64,000 nt of DNA from Usnea hakonensis (GCA_013423325.1 BLJB01000035.1:1-64000); one strand, 5' to 3'. Positions 33,458 to 45,675 are shown, numbered from the stretch's first letter. The notes: generated by a model not told the origin, from the sequence alone. A program made the numbers and translations.

Positions 33458-35251
33458 GGTAGAATTAAGATTCTAGGTCCCAATCATCTTGATCATTTTG
33501 TGGCCTTTGGATACCATTCTGCTTTGCATTGTGTATAGAAAGCTGATATTGGTGAACCTCTCTACGAGGACAGGCAAGGTACCTTACTTAGGTGTTAGGG
33601 TAGGGACCCGGTTGCGATGTGCAATAATCTTAAAGAATGCTTGGCACTTTTTTTTGACAAATTTACTCCGTACACACCTCGCTGAACAGTGACATTGCCT
33701 TTTATCAACATCATCATTATTTAGAAAAACTTTTGTAGGGTCGAGATCCTCAGTAAAAGACGACTAACGTTAATGTTGAGATTCTTCTAAGAATTGTTAT
33801 AATTATAGAGCTAGTTTTTGATCTAGAAAGGCAATGTCACTTAGTGCTAGCATTTTGGATCAGCTATGATACTAGCTAAAACCTCGGGCACCCAGTCACT
33901 CGATCACGTCCACATTTTGCTGGAGCTCTACAGTCTGGGTGGGAAGGCTTGATTTTTGCCAGTAAGTCATACATGGGACACTGGTACACAAAGCCAATCG
34001 AGGCAGGACGGCATGTTTCAAGCACTTATACTTTTCTGTCTTCCCGCCTACGTCGGCGTGGCCCAACCCTCTGCCCTTTCCTGTAGACAGGGAACACCAT
34101 GGCGGCTCTTGCTTTGCTACGCTTCTCTACCCGGCGGGCGCTTCTAGATGACTGTTTCACTGTAGAGCAGTGGTCTTTTGCTTGATCAATGTCCATCTCT
34201 ATGAATGTAGTGAGATGTGTTAGCCCTTCGAGCTGCTATGGGTCTCGGAATCAACATGCTCACCCTCTTTGCTTGCAGGAGTGTGCTCCTCTGACTCATT
34301 CGAAGCTTCCTGTGTTGTCGCTAAAAGTCCACAGAGTCAGAGACGTCTGGAATCTGTGGTAAATGTCCCAGGATGTACCGACATTTTCCTCCATCCGTCA
34401 TATTCATATCTTGTCGAAAAGTCGTCTGGGATTTCGAAGCGAGCTCAACTAATTTGGCTGACAAACGCTCCTTCCTTGCACTTTCAATGGGTCCAAAGAC
34501 CTTGGACCGTAGTCTCGAATTGTTGGCCTTATTTCGACTCTGACAAGGGCTCCAGAGTCAGCGGTTCTTTGCAAGAAGAGTCTCCGGGTCTCGGAAAATG
34601 TCTTCAGGGTATCAACTTCGGAGACCTGCCCCAGGGCCCAGAAACTGGATTGAAATAGGCAATAGGCAATAAGGACTTGGAATGTACGCACGGATCTTAG
34701 ACCCTTAGCCATGCCTTTGGACACAATTATGGTAATGTTGACACTAGCGTTGTACGTGGATAGCCTTGTTTTGAACGTCTGCTATGGTAGAGAAGTTGGG
34801 TAGGCGACTGCTGGAGTTAAGAGGGGGAATGTTGGTCTCCCCTTCGTAGCTGGGGAAGACGGGCAAAAGTATATTGAAATCTGGGGAATGGTCGAAGTTG
34901 ACAGTGTGCTTGAGGTTTGGCAAAGAAAACTGTCCGCTAACAGGGTTGAGTGCGTGGATGAGTGGAGTGGGAAGGCTTTTGTACGTGCGGAAATCCCGCC
35001 GCACCCACCTGCACATCATTCCTTCAACCTCTACCAAGACCTAGATAATTGTCTCAGCGCCTGTCGCCAAGTCTGCCACAGTTGAGGTCAACAAAATCTG
35101 AAATCAAACCTGAAGTCCACTCTCACTCTCACTCTCACTCCCACTCTCTTTCTATATGTCGAAATTGGGTCATAACACTCCGCGCCGTCGCCTTCTCAGG
35201 CCGAGAAACCCGTCTTGCTGATCAGATTCTAAACGCCCACGACGCCCGAAA
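33458..35251. other. Intergenic region LAS21/SIZ
   Basis: 1.8 kb between divergent starts. Contains the 154-bp inverted-repeat element at 33688-33841 and a (CTCTCA)-type repeat near 35120-35145. Open frames at 34269-34658 (+, opens with TTG) and 34744-35037 (-) have no recognisable domain; I do not call them genes. Confidence 0.5.
33688..33841. mobile_element. MITE-like element with 15-bp inverted repeats
   Basis: agtgacattgccttt (33688-33702) and its exact reverse complement aaaggcaatgtcact (33827-33841) bound a 154-bp AT-rich unit containing a small internal palindrome (attcttctaagaat). Size and structure fit a miniature inverted-repeat transposable element. No clear target duplication was found and no second copy exists in this window, so the class is uncertain. 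Confidence 0.55.
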
Positions 35252-37319
35252 ATGGCTTCCGCAGGAACTCTGAACGCCGACCTTGTGTCTGCCAAGGTGA
35301 AGACACTGATGAACACTCAACTGAAGACAATATTGAAAAAGGAAAGCCTCCCAGTCTCGGGCGCGAAAGCTGCTATGCAAACCCGGATCATCAATAGTGA
35401 GTCTCATTGATGCTAGCTCCGAATAAGATCGGTCTATCCGCAAAGTACTATCTGGATGGGATTTCTTTGGATCTCGTGTTCTCAAACATTACAACCCGTC
35501 AAATGAGCTGACCGTGCCATCGAAATTTCCAGAGCTCTACAGTTACGGAGACAACAATGATATAGAAGGCTTCAGCCGTCTACGGACTCTCGTCAATAAT
35601 CCGGATTCGGATACACTCGGCCTATCTCCCTCACCATCTACCGCTCGTATGTATCCGAGTAATTCAGTGCCCACGCCAAACCATTATCAGCACTCTTTCA
35701 GCAGCTCTACGAGACCTGGACCGCACAATATGGCACCAAACCTTAACGGAGCAGGGACGAGTATGTACCGCTGTGATACAGATTTACGATCAGAGCACTC
35801 ACAGAAGTTTAGGATCCCCCCAGTTCAAACCAAGTCCTTTCTACTCCATACTGGAACCTCTCGCGCCAGTGCTAGATTGCAAAGGTGCGTTAGGTCAGAA
35901 TGCCAATGCTATTATTCAGTAGTACATTACTTTTTTGACGTCTGTGATTAATCACAAAGTTCCAGCTCGAGAGCAGACGAGAGATACCGTGGATTTGACA
36001 GTCAATCTTCGTGCCGACATTGCGGAGAGACTCAGTGCAGACCGGCTCACAAGGGCCATGATATACTCTGCTTCGGAGCCTTTGTCGCCCTTCTCAAAAG
36101 TTGACATAGAGTTTCCCTATCAGCTTGAGATAAAGATCAATCAAGATGAAGTAAAAGCCAATTTCAGAGGCCTCAAAAACAAGCCGGGGACAACCCGGCC
36201 CGTGGATATTACGACAATGCTGCGGCACAAACCAGGCTACGATAATCACATGGTAGTCACATATGCACTCACAAAGAAGGTGAGTCTTTTTATTAACGTA
36301 AAGATGGCTTCCTGAGTGTGAGCCCAAAAATGATGAGTAATATCTAATTCAAAATACAGAAGTTCCTAATAGTGGTCAACCTCGTCAGGCGTCATCCTGT
36401 GGAAGAATTGGTTGCGAAGCTCAAGTCTGGTAAAACAATAGCAAAAGAGCAAGTCGTACGAGAGAGTAGGTTATTTCTATTCCAAGAATCAGTATTGCTA
36501 TTCCCCTAACTATCACTTTCCAGTGATTAGCAAGTCGGAAGACGCGGAGATTGTAGCAACATCCTCAGTAATGTCATTGAAATGCCCACTGTCGACGCTG
36601 AGGATTGATATACCGTGCCGTTCTTCGGTCTGCAGTCACAGTCAGTGCTTCGATGCTTCATCTTTCCTTCAGCTCCAGGAACAAGCGCCTACATGGACCT
36701 GCCCTGTCTGTAATAAAGCCGCTGCTTATGAACATCTACAAGTTGACCAGTCAGTGACCCTTTTGCACCTATCTTTTAACGATGGCTGAAACAATTTTGC
36801 AGGTATGTAGCCGATATTCTAAAGTCGACGCCGAAATCGGTCGATCAAGTCACGATTGAGCCAAATGGTACATGGTCCCAAACTGCAGGGGGGGCCCCGT
36901 CGCCAAGAACCAGCAATGGACGCACCAGCAGCGATGGTGAAGAGGAGCTCGTAGAAATTCGAGATCTGCCGCGATTTACTTCCGTAAAAGCGGAGGTCTT
37001 TCGGGAGCCAGGACTCATGCGAACCCCTCCGATTTCATCGAGAGAGCAATCAACTTCTTCAGCACCAATGCCATCATCAAGCAATAAGCGAAATGCTGGC
37101 CAGGTAGTGGATTTGACCATTAGCAGTGATGAGGACGACGATCCACCAAGAGCTCCCAAAAGGCAACAACTTGTCCACAAATCCTCGAGTGGGCTTGCCA
37201 GAATCCCTGGACTGGAAAATGTGTCTCTGAGAGCAAATGGAAGCATGCCAAGACATCCGGCTTCGAACCCTTTTGCCACTCCAAACCATACCCCGACAGA
37301 GTACTCCGGGCCTCGGTGA
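35252..37319 (+). CDS. SUMO E3 ligase of the Siz/PIAS family
   Basis: Promotes SUMO transfer from Ubc9 to nuclear substrates. Exons 35252-35396, 35533-35760, 35813-35884, 35966-36279, 36360-36465, 36524-36749, 36803-37319 (1,608 nt, 535 aa). Domains in order: SAP motif (about 17-47: TQLKTILKKESLPVSGAKAA); PINIT domain beginning SPQFKPSPFYSILEPLAP (about 126) and continuing YQLEIKINQDEVKANFRGLK and MVVTYALTKK; SP-RING (309-353) with CPLS, VCSHSQCFDASSFLQ and TWTCPVCNK, retaining the zinc-ligand Cys/His; a SUMO-interaction motif VVDLT followed by SSDEDDD (about 465-476). Each intron join restores a family segment. The plain Siz1/Siz2 assignment cannot be decided from this gene alone. Confidence 0.93.
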
Positions 37320-37943
37320 GTCTGATGTATTCAGGTATTACTGCAAAGGATGAACGGTGCAGCGACTCGCACTAGCATGAGACAGAATCTCCGAGTGAAT
37401 AAATCCGCTTGGTTACTATCAACCGAACCGTGACGATATATATTCGGCACAATCTCAATTCTCCGCCGCGACGGCTATGTGCACACGACGCAGCGAGATC
37501 TGCATCATAATTGGGGTATTGATGGACCATGATGACACAGGAGCGGCATTTGCAGGAGGTTCGGTATTTTTAAACTAGCGCAGAAGCTGCTGAAGCTGCA
37601 CGAATCGCACCTTTCTCGTGGCTCGAGAGGATATGAATGGATCGCTTTTTCGCGGACATACCCAAGCTGCATTGCATTGAAAGTCTTAGATAGTATTGAC
37701 TGGAACCATGTTCCATATAATGTACCAACCTAGCCAGTCTGGATTAGAGTACATGCAATGACGTTGCTTGCTCTCGGCTGAGACTTTTGATTTGGAAAAT
37801 TGTAGATTCCTTGCAATTAAAAGGCTATGCTCGCGACGGCCAAACCCTACTCTTTACAACGCCGATAATGATATTTGAAGTATCGAGGCGTCGCCATCAC
37901 ACATGACGCCGTTAGGTCCTTGAATCCCCAGCCCGCCGTCCCA
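37320..37943. other. Intergenic region SIZ/TRS33
   Basis: 624 bp between co-oriented genes. No supported gene or clear regulatory motif. Confidence 0.5.
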
Positions 37944-38791
37944 ATGTCCTTCGAGACACCACTTCCCCCATACAATGCCTCTGATCCATATGCAACGTTT
38001 CTCAATGCATCATGCATGGACTTGCTTCTGATTGAAATGGTCCCAATGGCTCACAGGCTGGCCGGTGAACTTGCCACTGACCCGGGTCAGGATTGCGCCC
38101 AGCCTATGGACGAAGATCAACAGCGAGAGGCTGCTTTTCGCAGGCTTGAGACACTAGGTTATAGAGTTGGGCAAGGGCTCGTTGAGAGGTGAGCCGCCCC
38201 CCCCGGCCGCTCTTATTGAACCTTGACCGGGAGCATTAGCAACATGGGTGGCGGAGGGGGCTTTACGGGGAGCTATGATGATGTCTAATCCTCATTCGCA
38301 TGCTTATATGGTCTCGGATAGGTTCTCAAGGGATCGACCCCGCTTTACGGATACGTTGGACGTTATTAAGTTCTTGTGCAAGGACATGTGGACGCTCGTG
38401 TTCAGGAAGCAGATTGATAATTTGAAGACGAACCATCGGGTATGGACTCTCTACACACTGACGCTTTCAAGGTTGGCTGAGTGTACGGGGTCCACTGATC
38501 AACGGGTATGCAGGGGGTCTATGTTCTCACCGACAACAATTTCAAACCCTTCTCACGCATGAGCATGGCGGCCTCATCGGAAGCGGTACACCGCGCGCAA
38601 CCGGTAGAGTCCAGAAGGTCATGGAGCCAAGAACGCTAGCGTGCTAATGCAATCTGCAGTATCTCTGGTTTCCATGTGGTGTAATACGGGGGGGATTGGC
38701 AAGCATGGGGATCCATGCGACGGTGCAAGCAGAGACATCGGAACTTCCAGCTGCAACATTTCAGGTCAAGACTGTGACCGCCAAAACTTGA
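37944..38791 (+). CDS. TRS33: TRAPP complex subunit Trs33 (TRAPPC6)
   Basis: Bet3-family subunit of the TRAPP Rab-GEF complexes that act in ER-Golgi traffic and autophagy. Exons 37944-38188, 38322-38439, 38514-38603, 38660-38791 (585 nt, 194 aa). Conserved run: FLNASCMDLLLIEMVPMA, RLETLGYRVGQGLVERFSRD, RPRFTDTLDVIKFLCKDMW, FRKQIDNLKTNHRGVYVL, then WFPCGVIRGGLASMGI and a final TSELPAATFQVKT. The first intron is about 133 nt and contains a G/C-rich stretch; the others are 56-74 nt. Starts at the first in-frame ATG (MSFETPLPPYN); upstream sequence opens only at TTG. Converges on the malate dehydrogenase gene. Confidence 0.93.
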
Positions 38792-39181
38792 GATCCGTCT
38801 TCTGCACTGCTTCACCCTGATGTTGAGCGGCACCGAGGGTGTTTCATCTGCCAGCGATCACGGCAAACGGCAAGCGAGAAGCCTGTCAAAACATGTCTGG
38901 AATTCTATCCACGTCTAGATGTATCCGTTTTTCTTTATGGTGCAGACTCCTGAAAAATAAGAAATGCAACCATGCTGTCCACTGATGCCTGCAATTTCGC
39001 GGGAGGTAGGGTCTCATAGCCTACTGGAAATGCCTCGATCAGTGAGCTGATCTTGACTGAATTTTGCTAGCTACATTGCTTTTAGGGTAGGCAGTTGAAG
39101 GATCATGAATGTGAGAGGCATCGAATGATGGATCAGAGGGTAAAGAGGCTGAGACAAACGAGAAACCTCCACATGGGTGAA
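38792..39181. other. Intergenic region TRS33/MDH (convergent)
   Basis: 390 bp between two stop codons; presumably 3' untranslated sequence. Nothing else seen. Confidence 0.5.
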
Positions 39182-40548
39182 TCACTTTGGCGGTGGGTTG
39201 TGGACGAATTCGATGCCCTTCCCGATGCTGCCTTTCAATCCCGTTTTGCAAGGCTCAAGAAGCTTCTTCTCTTCATCATCTACGTCCGAGATGATATTCG
39301 TGGCCTTTTCCGCTCCAGAGGGCTGAAACACAATCAATACATAGTATTTGGGGAGGAAGATCGTTGCAGACGTACCCCGAGCTCGACAGGGACCGAAAAG
39401 TAATCGACGCCAACCTCTTTGACGATTGCATCACCGCCAGTGACACCTGGTAGATAGATGAATGTTGGCTCTACGATTCCTTTCTCGCCTTTAGCAGCCT
39501 TGATCACCTTCTCTGCGAAGCTAGGTGAACAGTAAGTCATGCGTCAAGGAGGGACAAGGGCTTCTTTACCGGAACCCCGCGTATGCCATTGATAGAGTTG
39601 CGGATCCTGCGCCCCCTTTGGCCTCGACGACCTCATCTCCACCGAATTGGACACCTAAACCACGTTCAGTAGAATCGCTACCTTTAAGAGACGGACGACG
39701 AACGCTTGATCAAAGGCGCGAGCTTCTCTGCTGGAATTTTGACTGCTGGCTTCGCTAAACTGAAAAGCGGTACGATGGTCTCGCCGGAATGACCACCAAT
39801 GACGGGGATGACGGTCTTGGAAGGATCCTTCTCGCCAGTAATGTCCTGGACAAAAGTCTCGGCGCGGACTACGTCCAAGGTCGTGACACCAAAGAGACGC
39901 TTTGGGTCAAATTGGCCAGCCTGCTTCATGACTTCTGCAGCGATGGGGACGGTAGAGTTGACCGGATTGGAGATAACCAAGATGAAGGCCTTGGGGCAAT
40001 GTTCCGCAATGCCTTTGACAAGGTCACGAACGATGCCAGCATTGATCTTGAAGAGATCGTCGCGTGTCATACCAGGCTTCCCTAATTGACTGTCAGCTCT
40101 TGAATAGATAATTTGAAGCTTGAATGACGAACTGGGAATGCCAGCAGGGATGAGCACGACGTCTGCCCCTGTCAAGGCCTTTTTCAAGCCGTCATCGGCA
40201 GGTAGATAGCCTGTAATTTTCTGTTTGTTTCTTAGTCATCCGACCTTGAACTAATCGACTCTCGGAGTATGTACGGCTATCGACGAGATGTGAGAGAGAT
40301 CGGCTGTGACCCCAGGAGTATTGACAACATCGTAGAGGGAGAGCTCATCCACCAACGGGCTGGCCTTTAAGAGAAGGGAGAGAGGCTTCGGCGAAAGAAT
40401 GTTAGCACTGATTTGATGAACTTGAATGTATCGACAAAGGAGACAGTACCTGGCCAATGCCACCAGAGGCTCCAAGAACAACTGAACAGCTGTCAGATGA
40501 GGGGAAGCTGACATTGTGTCAAGTGCGATTCCTACCTGCTTTGACCAT
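39182..40548 (-). CDS. Malate dehydrogenase, cytosolic type
   Basis: NAD-dependent interconversion of malate and oxaloacetate. Minus-strand exons 40536-40548, 40450-40481, 40275-40385, 40133-40220, 39704-40081, 39570-39654, 39376-39520, 39182-39322 (993 nt, 330 aa). Nucleotide-binding start MVKAVVLGASGGIGQPLSLL; then GADVVLIPAGIPRKPGMTRD, VISNPVNSTVPIAAE, the signature VTTLDVVRAETF, and IPVIGGHSGETI with the catalytic His; C-terminus IEFVHNPPPK. No N-terminal targeting extension precedes the dinucleotide fold, so it resembles the cytosolic isoform of filamentous fungi rather than the mitochondrial one; no peroxisomal SKL-type end. The first exon is only 13 nt and the second 32 nt, which automated annotation would easily miss. 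Confidence 0.95.
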
Positions 40549-41154
40549 CTTGATCAAATGAGATTGAGATGAGACGAGATGAGATGAGATGATATGAACA
40601 ATGTACTCAGAATGCCGGTCAGTGACTTGAGGATAGGAAGAAAGAGAAAGAGAAGTTATGGTCTGGCTGTTCCACGTATCACTGTTGGTTCAATGGATCA
40701 GCCCGAAGTACCTAAAGTACTCTATGAGAACCCCACCAGAAAATCCCGCTAAAATATTGTGGGGTTACGTACGTACCCTCCCGTATGTAGGTAGTTTCAA
40801 GTACGGAGTACCTTACCTTAGGTATCTAAAGTAAGGTAGGCGTGGGGTCAATACTCTACGATGCTTGACTTTCATGTCTCTTTCGTTAAAGTCTCTAAAA
40901 CATTGCAACACATCCGTTCGTCTGAGCAAAGATTCTTATTTCCTAGCTGGTCTCTTGGACACTGTGAGCCCTTCATCACAGCGTCGCGTTCCCAACACTC
41001 AGCATACTTCATCTCGAGCGATCAGGAAGCAGAAAACGGATCGACACCATCTTGTGCTGCATGTAGAATGTGGGCTAATATGAAGCTGGATGGTACGAGT
41101 ACCTCCCATTGTGGTAGCATGATAAGGCTCCGGGATATTTATTCTATCGTATTA
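40549..41154. promoter_or_regulatory. Upstream region of MDH / downstream of eL28
   Basis: 606 bp. Contains a GAGAT tandem run (about 40560-40595) in the MDH leader and several copies of the GTACC/AAGGTA motif (agtacctaaagtac at 40706; gtaccttaccttaggtatct around 40809). No supported gene. Confidence 0.5.
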
Positions 41155-41879
41155 TCACGTAGCCTTCTCTTCTGCCTTCTTTGCCCTTGAACCGCGAAGT
41201 TTTGGCTCAGCACCTTCCTTTCTGGGTTTTTGTGATTGGCGGATTGCACTGGCGCGAGCAACGGCTTCTTGACGAAGATCTGCTCGGTAACCTTGCTTCG
41301 CTGTGTAATTGACAATTCCTTTGTAGACTCTGCCAGCTGATCAGCATATCTGAGCCTCGAAATTTAGTACCCTACGACAGTGACTGACTTTGGCCCTGAC
41401 TTCTGCGCGCTCCACGACACTTCATTCTTGTTGGCCGCGGGTCGATTGAGATGCTTGGTCTTCTTCGTGGTCAAGGTCATGCCACCTTTCTCTGCTGCAT
41501 GGACGCCAACGGCCTAGTTAACGGAGAATAATCAGCTTTGATTCTCAGAAGGATCGCAGCATTCGTGCTTTGGTATAATGGCAAATCTGGAACCGTACCT
41601 TGTTGTTAACGAATCCAGCATACTAGTCATCATTAGCCACTGGACAAGTGAGCTTGGGAATAAAAGCCAACTTTTCTGGAGTGTTTATTCATCAGATTGA
41701 GAGGATCTCTCGAGAATTGAGAACCACCTCCGCTTTTGCGCTTCACCAAGAAGGCGTTGTTTGAGCCTAATATTGTTTCATTAACACTTTGTGCTGTACA
41801 AGATGTCGGCACACCTAAGCTTACGGCATATTTCCCATACGAGATCTTGCGAGACGGCTGATTGCAGGCGTTCGGTCAT
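41155..41879 (-). CDS. 60S ribosomal protein eL28
   Basis: Eukaryote-specific large-subunit ribosomal protein (L28e family). Minus-strand exons 41825-41879, 41672-41766, 41599-41622, 41389-41513, 41155-41329 (474 nt, 157 aa). Conserved pattern: QDLVWEICRSNNAFLVKR, SQFSRDPLNLMNKHSRKYAG, FVNNKAVGVH, TTKKTKHLNRPAANKN and a basic tail (LRGSRAKKAEEKAT). Five exons, one of 24 nt; high intron number near the start is usual for fungal ribosomal protein genes. The last intron's acceptor was chosen (CTGGCAG) because the nearer CAG breaks the frame. Same strand as MDH and TUP1. Confidence 0.92.
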
Positions 41880-42441
41880 CTTGAAATGTGATACAGCAAA
41901 GTTCAGTTGTCCGCAAGATTGTGCGTGGAGAAAGCTCGGTTGATATTAGGAGCGCGCCAACAGCGTTTAGGCTCAAGTAGGCGTTGGAACTTGGAAGGCC
42001 TAAAGTATGGCAGTGAGCACGTTGCAGATAACGCTGTAGAGGGCTCCTCCAGCTGCTAAGTTGGTCAATGATTGGTATGCAGTCACCATCTTTACGGATT
42101 GAGGGGCAACGAGAGCGCTTTCGTCACTCCATCCCCTCAAACGACCACGGAAACGTTATGGAAGCCAGGGGGAATTTACAGGGCACGCAATATTAATAAG
42201 AATACCGGTAAACTAATCCATTTCGACAATCCACCTGATCCTGGTATCTAACAACAAAGGCAACGTTCACCGACATTTGCTGAGAAAACGATCGTATGAT
42301 TTGAGCAAGTATTTTCCACCCAGTCCTTCCAACACCGGCCCTTTTACTTGACAAGTGTTTAAGTGCCCCGGTAAGGTCCATATCTGCAGTAATTCGGAAT
42401 CAGCACCTCGGCATCATGCAAACACAAGACGTAGAGCTAAC
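41880..42441. other. Intergenic region eL28/TUP1
   Basis: 562 bp holding the promoter of eL28 and the 3' untranslated region of TUP1 (both on the minus strand). No additional gene supported. Confidence 0.5.
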
Positions 42442-43987
42442 TCACTTCCAAATCCTGGCACGCATATCTCCACTACCTGTGGCAAAAAGCTCACCCACAG
42501 GGCTTGGTGCAACGGATATGACTAGGTAGTACACATTTATTAGCACAAGTCTTAGTGCCGGGAGCCAAACTATTATACCTGAATTCTTATGACCCTGAAG
42601 CATCAATTGCGTGTCGCCAGTGCGTGGGTTCCAGAATTGAACTCCTCTGTCTTTCGATCCACTCAATACCCACTCGCCATCTGGAGTAAGCGCCACACTG
42701 AGAACAAAGTCCTGCCAAATTTGTTTTAGAAGTCGATTCTGACCACTCGCGCGAACGGAGAGCATCGCTTACCTTGTGCCCTTCAAAGGTCCTCATCAAC
42801 CTCCCACCTCTTATCATTCCGCCTCCCATCATATTTCCTCTGTTGTCAGGAGAAAGTTGCCACATTTTGATAGTCTTGTCCAAACTGCCACTAACCAGAG
42901 TCTCGCCGTCCGGTCCAAAGGCAACAGAATAAACACTATCTTTATGGCCATCCATACCATCAAATCTGGCGATGAGAGTTCCGTTACGTACGTCCCAGAC
43001 CCTAACACTCTTATCAAGTGAGCCCGCTGCGACATAGTCGCCTGACGGGGAGATCGCTACTGTTGTCACGCCATCTTCAATCATAAGGTTGAGGACCTCG
43101 CGATTGTACTCGATGTCCCAAACGCGGACTGAATGGTCGCCACTTCCAGAAGCGATGTGTCTACCGTTGCTGGCGAAGTCTAGAGAGTAGATATCTTGCT
43201 CGTGGCCCGCAAATGTGGTCTTGATAGTACGACTTTGAATATCCCAGACCTTTTATTTTAGGACTTGTCAAAATTTGAATATCAAAAAAGGGAGCGGGGA
43301 GACCCACTCTAATCTGCTTATCCTCTGCACCGGTTGCGAGGTACAATCCATCAGGACTAAAACACACACTTCGAATGTACAAGTCACCGTCCTTGTCGAC
43401 CGAGTCATCCTGTAGTTTAGTAACCTGGTTGCCGCTCGAGACTTCAAAGATTTGCGCTGAGCGATTACACCCAGTGGCCACGTATCTTCCATCGCGGCTG
43501 AAACGTACACAGCAAACAACACTCTCATGGAGGAGATTGTGGAGAAGGTCAACATCCAGGACCCGTCGGACGTTGGGATTAAAGATTGCGAACCAGTCGC
43601 CCCCATCGCGCTTTTGATCTGACCGCATCTGGTCAGGATCTAGGTCTGCAAGCATATTGCCTACGTTGTGGAACGGCGGAGGAGGGCTGGGTCTTCCTAT
43701 TTGAGGAGAAGCACCGGGATAAGACATAGGCTGAGACTGCTGCGGGGTACTCGTGTGGCCTAGAGGCCCGCGGTTATTGCGTGGCTTGCCAGGACCCGGG
43801 GATGCAATCTGCGCTTGCGACCCGTAACCTATATTCGACGTCAGCAATGGATGCAGATAAAGACGACTATCCTGCTCCGATAAGTATTTGTGCCTTACCA
43901 TTCACTACTGGCGGCTGAGGATAGCTTCCTTGATAAGGGCCGGACTGCAGCCCTTGCTGAGGTTGAGGCATCTGGTGGGGAGGTGGA

Positions 43988-44025
<38 letters not shown>

Positions 44026-44731
44026 ATCTTGCGAGGGTGGCACCAATCCAGGGTTTCCTTGGCCAGGAGGGTTTGCCATGATGCCACCGAATAAGTTACT
44101 TGGACCGTGACCAATGGCTGGTGGCGCAGGCTGTGACACCCCACCGTGCGGCGGAAGACCACTAACGCCTACATGAGAAGGGGGCCCGCCACGCGCCTCA
44201 ATTTCGTGACGGAGACGGGCAATGTCTTCATCGTATCTGTCCCCAATCCTTAGCGATCATAGCTTCAGTAATTTCACTAGCGTACAGCGACGTACCTTTG
44301 CTTGATCTGCACCTGGTTACGCTCTAATTCGTACACCTTCTGTCTAACCATCTCCATCTCTTGCATCTGAGCCGCCACTACATTTCCACTGCTGTCAGCA
44401 TTCTCTTTTAAAGTGCTGGCTTCGTCCATGCTCTTTCTCTTTTGATATTTTTGGGTTGGTCAAGAGCTAGCACAAAGATAGAATAGCAATGCTTGACAAT
44501 ATTCTGCGAGTTTCATATGTATGAAGCTGTGGAGAAATGCAGATTTAGGCAATGAGTACGCCTTCGCAAAGAACTCAGAGAATTTCACAACATACTACTT
44601 TGATCATGTTCACCAGCCCTGTCCTGTGCATGAACATCAAATTCCCTTCGGATCTGGTCAAATAACTCTGACAGCCGATGGTTGCTGTTATTGGCGGGTG
44701 GCTGCCCTATCCCACGATGCGCGTTGTACAT
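42442..44731 (-). CDS. TUP1: General transcriptional corepressor Tup1/RcoA
   Basis: WD40 corepressor that acts with Ssn6/Cyc8 in the nucleus. Minus-strand exons 44596-44731, 44296-44377, 43899-44236, 43308-43828, 42773-43249, 42579-42711, 42442-42521 (1,767 nt, 588 aa). N-terminal tetramerisation helix: MYNAHRG, RLSELFDQIRREFDVHAQD, QMQEMEMVRQKVYELERNQV, YDEDIARLRHEIEARGG. A Pro/Gln-rich linker includes 11 consecutive Gln codons. The C-terminal propeller starts near WFAIFNPNVRRVLDVDLLH and shows repeats such as YVAAGSLDKSVRVWD, LVSGSLDKTIKMWQL and LFATGSGDMRARIWK at the end. Intron 1 (218 nt) was placed so that HDQSMAAQMQEM is continuous, as in other fungal Tup1; an in-frame ATG inside that intron (44429) offers an alternative start. 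Confidence 0.94.
43999..44033 (-). repeat. CAG-type trinucleotide repeat encoding poly-Gln in TUP1
   Basis: ctgctgctg... on the plus strand, giving 11 Gln codons within the linker of TUP1. Antisense frames here read poly-Leu or poly-Ala and are artefacts. Confidence 0.85.
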
Positions 44732-45675
44732 ATTGATCAAGATTCGCCCCGAGCGTAATATTGGCGACCGCAATTGGTAGATCTTTCGACAATTCGGAAT
44801 GACGATGTTGCAAGACCACAACGACGATCGGATTTGTTGTATATGGGTGAGGGTCTGAATAAGACGTAGGTGAAACGCACGGACAGTCGACGGTTCCGGG
44901 TTCTGGATGCCTGTAGAGAGCGCGTAAGTGTTTGACTGGTGTTCAAAATTGGATAAAATCCCAGATACGCTGTTGGCCCAGCTCCATGTGAGTAAAAGAC
45001 AAAGGAGGGAGGGCAAGGGGGGCGCTGGACTGTGAAATCAAGGTCAACTTACAGGGCTTGAAGCTACAATATGCAGGTATCAACGTTTGTTGACGTTCGG
45101 TGGGTATGATGACAACGGAAGCAATAAGGATGATCCGAGCAAATGGTTTACGCTGTGTGCTCTGGGATGTGGATTAGAGATAGAGCAGAATGTGAAGAGA
45201 ATGGAAAAAAATGGAGAGGAAGAGGAAGAGAAAGAGAGAGAGAGAGGGAGAGAGAGATTGAGTTGTGTGTGAGTGTGGAAGTGAGGGAGATGGTGGAGCG
45301 AGCAAGACAGAAGCAGGAACTACTCGGCGCACCGGGGCCGGAGACTCAACCTTGTAATTTTGTGCCATGCAGCTTCTGCTCGGGATCTAAAAAGATGGAG
45401 CGGGACCTAAATTAGCGTCTTACGAACGACGGGTCCCGGTCTCGATCCAAATTCCAAGCATAAGGTAAAGTAAAGTAGCATGCATAATCGATTCAAAAAC
45501 CAAAGTACGTAAAGTATTATTATTCCATCTCGTCCCATCATTATCCTATCAATTCACCATATACTCCTGCATGCCAGGGAAGTAGTCACTGGCAAGGACA
45601 CGTCACGTGAAAGGATATTCTTGAACCTCTCCTTCCAGAAATTCTACTCTGTACTCACTTCATATCTGGCTTCTC
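44732..45675. promoter_or_regulatory. TUP1 upstream region / FLX1 3' region
   Basis: 944 bp between two minus-strand genes. Contains a GA-rich microsatellite (about 45219-45260) and motifs of the form aaagtacgtaaagta (45500). The frame 44749-45016 upstream of the TUP1 ATG is open but has no family match. No other gene supported. Confidence 0.45.

Noticed and set aside
34269..34658. 129-codon plus-strand frame
   Set aside because: Opens at TTG, has no domain or splice-supported extension; treated as chance.
43888..44162. Poly-Leu, poly-Ala and poly-Ser frames opposite or shifted to TUP1
   Set aside because: Shadows of the CAG repeat that encodes poly-Gln in TUP1 exon 3.
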